Assembly: GCA_025728535.1 (NCBI GenBank)
Contig: JAOBJO010000001.1
Span: forward strand, 124,001-188,000
Direction of reading: 5' to 3'
DNA: 64,000 nucleotides
Origin: Candidatus Lightella neohaematopini
GTDB lineage: Bacteria; Pseudomonadota; Gammaproteobacteria; Enterobacterales; Enterobacteriaceae
The notes below the pieces were generated by a model. The model searched no databases, was not told where the DNA came from, and saw nothing but the letters and a program-made list of their open reading frames with translations. The position numbers were made by a program, and so were the translations under genes. Every line of letters starts with the position of its first letter. Position 1 is the stretch's first letter. Positions 1 through 8,124 of the stretch are shown here, piece after piece.

Positions 1-279
1 GTTAATATTAATAATAATATAAAATTAGTTAATAATACATTAAATCGTAATAAATTATGGCAAGCATTAACCCCACAAATATTTAATTTTGAATTATTAA
101 AATATTGTTTTGAACAAATATTAAAAGAAAATATATCAGTTACAGATGAATCTAGTGTATTAGAATACTTTGGTTATAAACCAATTGTTATTCATGGTAG
201 ATCAGATAACATTAAAATAACTAATAAAAGTGATATTATTTTAATTAAAAATTATTTTAATAAATTTAAATATTATTAA
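1..279 (+). CDS. ispD: IspD C-terminal part (MEP cytidylyltransferase), cut by window edge
   Basis: This is the last 92 codons of 2-C-methyl-D-erythritol 4-phosphate cytidylyltransferase, which joins CTP and MEP in the non-mevalonate isoprenoid pathway in the cytosol. The frame is open from base 1 to a TAA. It carries blocks that line up with the E. coli C-terminus: LWQALTPQIF, then VTDESSVLEY, then GRSDNIKITN. The CTP-binding N-terminal half lies outside the window. The gene is followed after 1 nt by ispF, the usual ispDF pairing, so both are probably on one transcript. The identity rests on recalled family sequence and on this neighbour. Confidence 0.93.
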   Translation, partial: VNINNNIKLVNNTLNRNKLWQALTPQIFNFELLKYCFEQILKENISVTDESSVLEYFGYKPIVIHGRSDNIKITNKSDIILIKNYFNKFKYY

Positions 280-280
280 C

Positions 281-748
281 ATGCGCATTGGTTATGGTTT
301 TGACATTCACAAATTTGATGATTTTGGTAGTTTAGTTTTAGGAGGTGTGAAAATACCAACATTTAATAAATTACTAGCTCATTCTGATGGTGATGTATTA
401 TTACATGCTATAATAGATGCTTTATTAGGAGCTGCTAACATGAATGATATTGGTACTTTATTTCCTAATAATAATAAATCTAAAAATATAAATAGTAGAA
501 TTATGTTAATAAATACCTGGAAAGTAATAACAAATAAAAAAAAATATATTATTAATAATCTTGATACTACCATAATTGCACAAAAACCAAAATTATCTAA
601 TTATCTTTATAAGATGAGAACAAATATTTCTATAGATCTTAATTGTTCAATAAATAATATTAATCTTAAGGCCACTACAACAAACGGAGTACCATTTATT
701 AATAATATTAACGCTATAGCGTGCATAGCTGTAGTATTACTGTTATAA
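281..748 (+). CDS. ispF: IspF, 2-C-methyl-D-erythritol 2,4-cyclodiphosphate synthase
   Basis: IspF cyclises CDP-ME 2-phosphate to ME-cyclodiphosphate, releasing CMP, in the isoprenoid pathway; the family is a homotrimer with active sites between subunits. The 155-aa length is close to E. coli (159). The zinc ligands Asp8, His10 and His42 are all present (GFDIH; LLHA), as is the LAHSDGDV loop. Odd: after ATTT, where E. coli has Glu135 and a GRGEGIAC stretch, this protein has Asn135 and FINNINAIAC, so the acidic ligand for the catalytic Mg and the Gly-Arg loop are gone. The start codon lies 1 nt after the ispD stop. Identity is firm; full activity is less certain. Confidence 0.95.
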   Translation: MRIGYGFDIHKFDDFGSLVLGGVKIPTFNKLLAHSDGDVLLHAIIDALLGAANMNDIGTLFPNNNKSKNINSRIMLINTWKVITNKKKYIINNLDTTIIAQKPKLSNYLYKMRTNISIDLNCSINNINLKATTTNGVPFINNINAIACIAVVLLL

Positions 749-840
749 TATTTAATATAAAATTAATTTTAGTATATTGGAAATTAATATATTACTAGAT
801 GGTATCTATTACCAATATTTTAATAATTTATTAACGTTAT

Positions 841-863
841 TAATCATAAAAATTTTATGATTA
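841..863. promoter_or_regulatory. Perfect 11-bp inverted repeat just upstream of recA
   Basis: Two perfectly complementary 11-base arms (TAATCATAAAA and its complement) flank a single A. The element ends 13 nt before the recA ATG, next to its ribosome-binding site AAGGA (867-871). It could be an operator or an mRNA hairpin. No LexA-type box (CTGT-N8-ACAG) is visible between ispF and recA. In DNA this AT-rich, about one such repeat per window could arise by chance, so a function is only suggested. Confidence 0.3.
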
Positions 864-876
864 TTTAAGGAATATC

Positions 877-1920
877 ATGATTACTGATGATAATAAAAAA
901 AAAGCATTAGCAATAGCTTTAACACAAATAGAAAAGCAATTTGGTAAGGGATCTATTATGCGTTTAGGTGAAGATCGGTCAATGGACATTGAGACAATTT
1001 CAACTGGATCAATATCTTTAGATATTGCGTTAGGTGGTGGTCTACCGATGGGTAGAATGATTGAGATTTATGGTCCAGAATCATCTGGTAAAACTACTTT
1101 AACTTTACAAATTATTTCTTCAGCACAAGATAATAATAAGATATGTGCTTTTATAGATGCTGAACATACATTAGATCCAATATATGCAAAAAAATTAGGT
1201 GTTGATATAGATAATTTATTGTGTTCTCAACCAGATACTGGTGAACAAGCATTAGAAATATGTGATGCTTTAGTAAAATCAGGTGCTGTTGATGTTATTG
1301 TAATTGACTCAGTAGCAGCATTAGCACCAAAAGCAGAAATAGATGGAGAAATAGGTGACGCGCATATAGGATTAGCTGCTAGAATGATGAGTCAAGCAAT
1401 GAGAAAGTTAGCTAGTAATTTAAAACATGCAAATACGTTATTAATTTTTACTAATCAAATTCGTATGAAAATAGGAGCTATGTTTGGGAATACAGAAACT
1501 ACTGCTGGTGGTAATGCATTAAAATTTTATGCTTCTGTACGTTTAGATATTAGACGTATAGGTCCAGTAAAAGACGGTGAATTAGTTATAGGTAACGAAA
1601 CACGTATTAAGGTAGTAAAAAATAAAATAGCAGCTCCTTTTAAACAAGCTGAATTCCAGATTCTTTACGGAGCTGGTATTAACAAACTAGGAGAACTAAT
1701 TGATCTTGGTTTAAAGTATAAAATAATAGAAAAATTAGGTACTTGGTACCGTTATAATAATAATAACATTGGTCAAGGAAAATTAAATGCATGTAAATTT
1801 TTAAAAGATAATCATCATATGTTAGCTCAGCTAGATAAGGAATTACGTAATTTACTACTAAGTAAATGTGAACTAAAAACAGTTACAAATGATATTAATA
1901 CAGATGAAAAATTAATTTAA
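877..1920 (+). CDS. recA: RecA recombinase
   Basis: RecA forms ATP-dependent filaments on single-stranded DNA and drives strand exchange in recombinational repair. The 347-aa protein (E. coli 353) has the Walker A motif GPESSGKTT, the Walker B region [10 protein letters not shown] and the L2-loop region [18 protein letters not shown]. The C-terminal tail is short and less acidic than in E. coli. A ribosome-binding site AAGGA lies 5 nt before the ATG. The usual neighbour recX is missing and alaS follows after 13 nt. I see no SOS box upstream, so damage-inducible control by LexA looks lost. RecA is absent from some reduced symbionts, so its retention suggests some recombination is still selected. 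Confidence 0.98.
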   Translation: MITDDNKKKALAIALTQIEKQFGKGSIMRLGEDRSMDIETISTGSISLDIALGGGLPMGRMIEIYGPESSGKTTLTLQIISSAQDNNKICAFIDAEHTLDPIYAKKLGVDIDNLLCSQPDTGEQALEICDALVKSGAVDVIVIDSVAALAPKAEIDGEIGDAHIGLAARMMSQAMRKLASNLKHANTLLIFTNQIRMKIGAMFGNTETTAGGNALKFYASVRLDIRRIGPVKDGELVIGNETRIKVVKNKIAAPFKQAEFQILYGAGINKLGELIDLGLKYKIIEKLGTWYRYNNNNIGQGKLNACKFLKDNHHMLAQLDKELRNLLLSKCELKTVTNDINTDEKLI

Positions 1921-1933
1921 TTGGTAATAATTA

Positions 1934-4546
1934 ATGTATAAATCTTCTTTAGAAATTCGACAAATTTTTTTAAATTATTTTACTAGTAGAAATCATCAAT
2001 TAGTTGATAGTAGTTCATTAGTACCAAAAAATGATTCAACATTAATGTTTACTAATGCTGGAATGAATCAATTTAAAAATATTTTTCTCGGTATTGAAAA
2101 GCCAAAGTATATTAATGTTGTTACTGTGCAGAGATGTGTAAGAGTAGGTGGTAAACATAATGATTTAAATAATATTGGTCATACTAAACAACATCATACC
2201 TTTTTTGAAATGTTAGGTAATTTTAGTTTTGGTGGATACTATAAATTAGAAGCTATTCAATTTGCCTGGCAACTATTAACTAATAGTAAATTTTTTGCAA
2301 TACCAAAAAATAAATTATTAATAACAGTAAATGCACATGATACTTCTACAATACGTTATTGGTTAGAATTAGGATTATCTAATAATCAATTAATATTAAT
2401 AGGTAGTAAAGAAAAAAAAATTTATTATTCTAGTAATTTTTGGTATATGGATGAGTTTGGTCCGTGTGGACCATGTACAGAAATTTTTTATTATTTAGGT
2501 AAAGATAGTATTAATAATTGTTTAAAAAAACTTAACTTTGAAGAAAACAATGAAGATTTTTTAGAATTATGGAATTTAGTATTTATACAATTTAATAAAC
2601 AAAATAACAATATCTTTTTGCCATTAAATAATAATTCTGTTGATACAGGTATGAGTTTGGAACGAATAACTTCAGTTTTACAAAATGTTAATTCTTGTTA
2701 CGAAATTGATGTATTTAAATTATTAATCGCAGCTATTACAAAAAAATTAGAGATTAAAAATTTTTGTAATTCTTCACTATATATAATAGCTGATCATATA
2801 CGTACTTGTGTATTTATTATAAGTGACGGTGTTTTTCCTAGTAATAGTGGTAGAGGTTATGTTTTAAGAAAAATTATACGGCGCGCGATAAATTGTGGTA
2901 GAAGATTAGGTATTAGACATTTATTTTTATATAAGTTAGTAATTCCATTAATTAAAATTATGAAAATAAAAACAAATCATTTTATTATTTCAATAAAAAA
3001 TATTATATATATTCTTAAACAAGAAGAAAAACAATATGATAATACTATAGATAAAGGTAAAAAAATAGTAAGTAAAATAATATCTAAATTAAATAATAAT
3101 ATGCTTAATGGTAAAATAGTATATTATTTGTACGATACCCATGGTATTTCTTTAAATATAATTAAAGATATATGTAACAATAATAATATACAAATAAATG
3201 AATCAGAGTTTAAAAAAGAATTAAAGAAAAGACAAAGTCTAATATTAAATAAAAATAAAGTAGGTGTTAATACTTTATTAAATAATTATAAAAAAACTAA
3301 GTTCATTGGCTATAATTATATAGAATCTATCAGTGTTGTACAAGGAATAATATATAATAATAAAAATATTGATAAGTTATATTATAATAGTAGTAGTAAT
3401 AAGATATATATTATTCTTGATCAAACACCATTTTATGGTGAATCTGGTGGTCAAGTTGGTGACCATGGGAAAATATTATCAGATAATGTTATGGTTAATA
3501 TTACTAACACAAAAAAATATGGTGATGTATTTGTGCATGAAGGTATTTTAGAATATGGTGAGTTAAAAGTTGGCATGAAAGTAACTGCGCTAATTAATCA
3601 CGTAAGACGTAATTTAATTAGTATAAATCATACTGCTACTCATATGCTGTATGCTGCTTTAAAAAAAATTATCAGTACCCATATTAAACAATATGGTTCG
3701 TATATTGATGAGTATCATTTACGCTTTGATGTGATTAGTAATATACCATTGAAAAATTACGTATTAGAGATAGAAGATATTATTAATAAACAAATTAAAG
3801 ATAATATTCCTGTTGTAACTTATATTGATAATAATACTAAATATAAAAATATTAATAATTTAAGAAGTGTAAAAATTAGTAATATATCTTATGAAGATTG
3901 TGGTGGTACACACGTTAAATCTACTAAAGATATTAATTTATTTTGTATTGTACAAGAATCAGGAATTGCTAAAGGTATAAGACGTTTAGAAGCAATTACT
4001 AATGAGGTTGCGTTTAATTTTTTAAGAGAACAAAAAAATAGTGTACTAAAAATTTCTAAATTAACTAAATCTAATATACAATCAGTATTTAAACAAGTAT
4101 CAACACTTGTAAATAACTATAAAATTTTAAAGCAAGATATAATAAATCTGGAAAGACAGTATATTAATAGTCAGGTAGAAGTTTTACGTTACAAAGTTAG
4201 ATATTTTTTAAATAAAAATAATCATATTTTAATAGAACAAATTAGTTGCAATAATGTTAGTATATTGGTTAATATTGTTAAATTATTAAAAAAATATTTA
4301 AGTTCATTAATTATTATACTATTTACTAAATTAAATAATATTGTTTATTTAGTAGTTGGTGTAACCAATAATATAATTCAGTATATACAAGCAAATAATA
4401 TTATTAGATATTTAATTGATAATGTTGGTGGTAAAGGTGGTGGCACATCGGATATATCACAAATAGTAATTGATAATATCAATTTGTTACCTAATATTAT
4501 AAATAATATACGTGTATTATTATCTAGTAAAAAAATAATATACTAA
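1934..4546 (+). CDS. alaS: Alanyl-tRNA synthetase
   Basis: AlaRS charges tRNA-Ala and normally hydrolyses Ser- and Gly-tRNA-Ala. The length is 870 aa (E. coli 876). Visible in order: class II aminoacylation domain with RCVRVGGKHNDL and GPCGPCTEIF; tRNA recognition region with GRGYVLRKIIRRA; editing domain with the zinc motif HTATH and the partner motif CGGTH; C-terminal domain with the glycine-rich GGKGGG. Odd: the highly conserved GAMALFGEKY segment between the two halves of the editing site is missing, replaced by a short NINNLRSV stretch. It lies 13 nt downstream of recA, probably co-transcribed, with no strong ribosome-binding site. Confidence 0.97.
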   Translation: MYKSSLEIRQIFLNYFTSRNHQLVDSSSLVPKNDSTLMFTNAGMNQFKNIFLGIEKPKYINVVTVQRCVRVGGKHNDLNNIGHTKQHHTFFEMLGNFSFGGYYKLEAIQFAWQLLTNSKFFAIPKNKLLITVNAHDTSTIRYWLELGLSNNQLILIGSKEKKIYYSSNFWYMDEFGPCGPCTEIFYYLGKDSINNCLKKLNFEENNEDFLELWNLVFIQFNKQNNNIFLPLNNNSVDTGMSLERITSVLQNVNSCYEIDVFKLLIAAITKKLEIKNFCNSSLYIIADHIRTCVFIISDGVFPSNSGRGYVLRKIIRRAINCGRRLGIRHLFLYKLVIPLIKIMKIKTNHFIISIKNIIYILKQEEKQYDNTIDKGKKIVSKIISKLNNNMLNGKIVYYLYDTHGISLNIIKDICNNNNIQINESEFKKELKKRQSLILNKNKVGVNTLLNNYKKTKFIGYNYIESISVVQGIIYNNKNIDKLYYNSSSNKIYIILDQTPFYGESGGQVGDHGKILSDNVMVNITNTKKYGDVFVHEGILEYGELKVGMKVTALINHVRRNLISINHTATHMLYAALKKIISTHIKQYGSYIDEYHLRFDVISNIPLKNYVLEIEDIINKQIKDNIPVVTYIDNNTKYKNINNLRSVKISNISYEDCGGTHVKSTKDINLFCIVQESGIAKGIRRLEAITNEVAFNFLREQKNSVLKISKLTKSNIQSVFKQVSTLVNNYKILKQDIINLERQYINSQVEVLRYKVRYFLNKNNHILIEQISCNNVSILVNIVKLLKKYLSSLIIILFTKLNNIVYLVVGVTNNIIQYIQANNIIRYLIDNVGGKGGGTSDISQIVIDNINLLPNIINNIRVLLSSKKIIY

Positions 4547-4626
4547 TAACAAGATTATATCATTTATTTAATATATTAAAATTTTTAAATAACATTTAAA
4601 TATTAAAAAAAAGGTACAATGTAGTA

Positions 4627-4803
4627 ATGCTTATTTTAACTCGTCGAATTGGTGAAACTCTAATTATTAATGATAATATTACGGTTACTATTTTAAATAC
4701 TAAAGGTAATCAAGTTCGTATTGGTATAAATGCACCTAAAGAAATATCTGTACATCGTAAAGAAGTATACCAACGACTTAAAATAAAGAATAAGATATCT
4801 TAG
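4627..4803 (+). CDS. csrA: CsrA, carbon storage regulator
   Basis: CsrA is a small dimeric RNA-binding protein that blocks translation by binding GGA-containing leaders. The 58-aa product starts [12 protein letters not shown], matching the family N-terminus, and keeps the second RNA-contact region [20 protein letters not shown]. coli CsrA has 61 aa. The gene lies between alaS and the tRNA-Ser/tRNA-Arg pair exactly as in E. coli. Retaining a global post-transcriptional regulator in so reduced a genome is notable. None of the CsrB/CsrC-type antagonist RNAs is recognisable here. Confidence 0.95.
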   Translation: MLILTRRIGETLIINDNITVTILNTKGNQVRIGINAPKEISVHRKEVYQRLKIKNKIS

Positions 4804-4860
4804 ATTATAATAATATTTAATAAAATTATTAATATACTAATATTATGTAATAACTAACTA

Positions 4861-4947
4861 GGTGAGGTGGCCGAGAGGATTAAGGCACTCCCCTGCTAAG
4901 GGAGTATATAGGTATCTGTATCGAGGGTTCGAATCCCTCCCTCATCG
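4861..4947 (+). tRNA. serV: tRNA-Ser (GCU)
   Basis: An 87-nt cloverleaf with acceptor arms GGTGAGG / CCTCATC (one G-T pair), discriminator G, anticodon loop containing GCT and the long variable arm typical of serine tRNAs. The sequence closely follows E. coli serV. The 3' CCA is not encoded; the next bases are ACT. It sits between csrA and tRNA-Arg as in E. coli. Confidence 0.97.
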
Positions 4948-4956
4948 ACTTATTTT

Positions 4957-5030
4957 GCATCCGTAGCTCAGTTGGATAGAGTACCCGGCTACGAACCGGG
5001 AGGTCGGGGGTTCAAATCCTCCCGGATGTA
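4957..5030 (+). tRNA. argV: tRNA-Arg (ACG)
   Basis: A 74-nt cloverleaf with acceptor arms GCATCCG / CGGATGT and anticodon ACG, matching E. coli argV. It would need A34-to-inosine editing by TadA (not in this window) to read all CGN codons it serves. No 3' CCA is encoded; AAA follows. It lies 9 nt after tRNA-Ser, probably on the same precursor. Confidence 0.97.
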
Positions 5031-5052
5031 AAATTCATTAATAGGAAGTAAG

Positions 5053-6648
5053 TTGATTTTTGATATATCGAAAAGTTTAACCTGGTTAAAAAATAATCCA
5101 AAAATTATTAATGGTATCTGTAGAGGTATTGAACGAGAAGCTTTACGAATAGATATCAATGGTAATATTGCCTACACTGATCATCCTTATAAATTTGGTT
5201 CTGCATTAACTCATAGATGGATTACAACTGATTTTTCAGAGTCTTTATTAGAATTTATTACTCCAGCACATAGTAATATAAATTATGTACTTATGATATT
5301 ACATGATTTACATAAATACGTTATTGATAATTTAAAATATGAATTATTATGGCCAATGAGCATGCCTTGTTACATTGATGATAGTAGGTTTATTAAAGTA
5401 GCTAAATATGGTAATTCTAATATAGGACTAATGAAAACTTTATATAGAACAGGATTAAAGTATCGTTATGGTAGTTCAATGCAAATTATTGCTGGAGTAC
5501 ATTATAATTTTTCTTTACCATCGACTTTTTGGCAAGCATATAGTAGTATAATGGATTTAGATAATAAACAAACAGTAGCAACTATTGGTTATTTAAAAAT
5601 AATTAGAAATTATTATAGATTCGGTTGGATTATTCCGTATTTATTTGGTGCTTCTCCAGCTATTTGTAGTTCATTCTTAGAAAATAAAAATACTAATTTG
5701 CCATTACGTAATATTATAGGTTCCACATTACAATATTTACCTCATGCTACTTCTTTACGATTAAGCACGTTAGGTTACACGAATCATAATAACATAAATA
5801 ATTTTATTATTACTTTTAATGATCTAAAAGAGTATACAAATATGTTAAGAACAATTATAAATACACCATGTTCAGATTATCAAAAAATAGGAATATTTGA
5901 TAACAATAATTATTTACAATTAAACACTAATATACTACAAATGGAAAATGAATTATATTCTCTAATTAGACCAAAATGTATTTTATCAAATAATGAATTA
6001 CTATTAGATGCACTTAACAAAAAAGGAATTGAGTATATTGAAATTAGGTCATTAGATATTAATCCATTTTCTCCTGTTGGTATTAGTAAGGAACAAGTAT
6101 TATTTTTAGATATATTCTTAATTTGGTGTATTCTTTTAGAATCACCAGAAATTAATAAAAATGAGTTGTCTTACATTAATAGAAATTGGAATAAAGTTAT
6201 TTTAGAGGGAAGAAAACCAGGCCTTAATATTAATATTTTTTCTAAAAGAAATATTATAAAGTTATCTATAACTAATTTTGGTAAATTATTATTACATGAT
6301 TTAGCATTAATAGCTAAGATACTAGATATGAATTATGGTAGTATTTCATATCAACTCATATGTAGTAGAATTATTAATTCTTTTATCAATCCTAATTTAA
6401 CCTTATCAGCTTTCTTATTAAAGAAATTAGTTATATTTAATTTAAATCAGTTTGGTTTAATATTAGCAAATCATTATGCGTATTATTTTAGTCAACAACC
6501 TATGATAGTGATAAAAAAAGATGATTTACAATATGAAAATAGACATTCCTGGAACAAACAATATTCTTTAGAGAAGAATAATAAAATTAGTTTTAGTAAT
6601 TTTTTAATGCAACTAAACCAAAAGTATAATTTATATAATACTAAATAA
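5053..6648 (+). CDS. gshA: Glutamate-cysteine ligase GshA
   Basis: GshA joins L-glutamate and L-cysteine with ATP to give gamma-glutamylcysteine, the first step of glutathione synthesis. The 531-aa protein (E. coli 518) shows family blocks throughout: GIEREALRI near the N-terminus, SALTHRWITTDFSE, SGVHYNFSLP-like GVHYNFSLP, NYYRFGWIIPYLFGASPAIC, and EIRSLDINPFSP. The start is TTG at 5053, preceded by AGGAAG (5043-5048); E. coli gshA also starts with TTG, so this rare start is conserved. It follows the csrA/tRNA cluster as in E. coli. The second-step gene gshB and luxS, the next gene in E. coli, are not seen here. Confidence 0.97.
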   Translation: MIFDISKSLTWLKNNPKIINGICRGIEREALRIDINGNIAYTDHPYKFGSALTHRWITTDFSESLLEFITPAHSNINYVLMILHDLHKYVIDNLKYELLWPMSMPCYIDDSRFIKVAKYGNSNIGLMKTLYRTGLKYRYGSSMQIIAGVHYNFSLPSTFWQAYSSIMDLDNKQTVATIGYLKIIRNYYRFGWIIPYLFGASPAICSSFLENKNTNLPLRNIIGSTLQYLPHATSLRLSTLGYTNHNNINNFIITFNDLKEYTNMLRTIINTPCSDYQKIGIFDNNNYLQLNTNILQMENELYSLIRPKCILSNNELLLDALNKKGIEYIEIRSLDINPFSPVGISKEQVLFLDIFLIWCILLESPEINKNELSYINRNWNKVILEGRKPGLNINIFSKRNIIKLSITNFGKLLLHDLALIAKILDMNYGSISYQLICSRIINSFINPNLTLSAFLLKKLVIFNLNQFGLILANHYAYYFSQQPMIVIKKDDLQYENRHSWNKQYSLEKNNKISFSNFLMQLNQKYNLYNTK

Positions 6649-7025
6649 CCTTAAGTTTATTTTAATTATTTTATATAACTAGTATTAGTAAATATTATAA
6701 TTAGATATTATATTTTCTAAATAAAATTTTTTTTTATTATTAACAAATATATGATACGATAATTATTTATGTTAATTTTTGTGTTAGTAAGATTACTAGT
6801 AAGTAAATTTAGTTCAATTAAAATTTAACAATTATTAATTAATGAAATTTTGTTATTAAATTCTAAAAATAAATTAATTATTTCTTTATAAAAGAATAAA
6901 AATTCTTATTAAGAATATCTTAGATAGATATTAGTGTAATTTAATTATCTTTAATTATATTTCTTAATATAGTTAAATTGACTATTATAGAGTTCGTATA
7001 AAATAATTCATTATAATTAAATATT
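6649..7025. other. Gene-free spacer upstream of prfB with overlapping hairpins
   Basis: These 377 nt between gshA and prfB hold no supportable gene. Three short inverted repeats lie close together: 6892-6907 (AAGAAT/ATTCTT), 6902-6916 (ATTCTT/AAGAAT) and 6914-6932 (AATATCT/AGATATT). They overlap, so forming the middle one excludes its neighbours. That could be a leader structure for prfB, or chance pairing in AT-rich DNA. No clear promoter can be singled out. Confidence 0.3.
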
Positions 7026-8123
7026 ATGTCCAAAATAAATATTATTCTTGATCACGCATATAATATTAAAGAAAAAATAACTACATTAAAATCAAAAATT
7101 AATTTTTCTTGTAAAGAAAAAGAATTAAATAAAATTAATAAAGAATTAAATTTACTAGATGCATCTGTTAATAGTAATTATATAATTAAATTAAAAAGAC
7201 AATATAATACATTATATTATGATATTAATATAATTAATAATCTTATTAATCAATTAAATGACGTTATAGAATTAATAAAATTGTTTTCTAACCAATGTAA
7301 CTATAATTTAATTAATGAAATGAAACACGAATTAAATAATATTAATAGCCAATTAAATATATTTGAATTTAATCAAATGTTTTCTGGTAAATATGACAGT
7401 ACTAATTGTTATATTGATATACAAGCTGGATCTGGTGGTATAGAAGCTCAAGATTGGGCTAATATGTTGCTTAAAATGTATTTACGTTGGTCAGAATTAC
7501 ATAAATTTAAAGCTAGTATTATCCATGAAATGTTAGGTGAAAAACAGGGTATTAAATCAGTTACTGTTAAGGTAATTGGTAAATATGCATATGGATGGTT
7601 ACGTACTGAAACTGGAGTACATCGTTTAGTTAGACAAAATCCAATTAATTCTAATAAACGTAGACATACTTCGTTTAGTGCATTATTTGTATATCCTGAT
7701 ATTAAAATTAACAATAATATAATACTAAGAAGAGATGATTTAAAGATTGATGTTTATCGTTCTTCTGGATCTGGTGGACAACATGTAAATAAAACGGAAT
7801 CAGCAGTACGTATTACACATTTACCAACAAAAATTGTTACTCAATGTCAAAACAATAGATCTCAACATAAAAATAAATCACAAGCGTTAAAACAATTAAA
7901 AATAAAACTTTACCAATTAGAAATTAAAAAACAATATGTACAGCAACAGTATTTGGAAAATAATAAAGTAAAAATTAATTGGGGTAATCATATACGTTCC
8001 TATATTATAGATAATTCCCTAGTTAAAGATATTCGTACTGGGTTAGAAATACGTGATGTACAATCTGTACTAAATGGAAATTTAGACAAATTCATTAAAG
8101 CTAGTCTTAGAGCAGGTTTATAA
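7026..8123 (+). CDS. prfB: Peptide chain release factor 2
   Basis: RF2 reads UGA and UAA stop codons on the ribosome and triggers peptide release. The 365-aa protein has a helical N-terminal domain, the DIQAGSGGIEAQDWA block and the catalytic GGQ (250-252, in SGSGGQHVNKTES). Two oddities. First, the gene is one continuous frame: the usual in-frame UGA near codon 26, read by a programmed +1 frameshift for autoregulation, is absent (the region reads KINFSCKEKE). Second, residues 205-207, the SPF tripeptide that discriminates the stop codon in E. coli RF2, are Asn-Pro-Ile. lysS follows after 1 nt, as in E. coli. Confidence 0.96.
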   Translation: MSKINIILDHAYNIKEKITTLKSKINFSCKEKELNKINKELNLLDASVNSNYIIKLKRQYNTLYYDINIINNLINQLNDVIELIKLFSNQCNYNLINEMKHELNNINSQLNIFEFNQMFSGKYDSTNCYIDIQAGSGGIEAQDWANMLLKMYLRWSELHKFKASIIHEMLGEKQGIKSVTVKVIGKYAYGWLRTETGVHRLVRQNPINSNKRRHTSFSALFVYPDIKINNNIILRRDDLKIDVYRSSGSGGQHVNKTESAVRITHLPTKIVTQCQNNRSQHKNKSQALKQLKIKLYQLEIKKQYVQQQYLENNKVKINWGNHIRSYIIDNSLVKDIRTGLEIRDVQSVLNGNLDKFIKASLRAGL

Positions 8124-8124
8124 T

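Noticed and set aside
795-815. Small dyad TGGTA/TACCA downstream of ispF resembling the dyad at 23567
   Set aside because: Only five base pairs and not followed by a clear T-run; similarity of the two is probably coincidence.
7448-7714. Open frame on the minus strand within prfB
   Set aside because: It is antisense to the conserved RF2 core and has no family resemblance.
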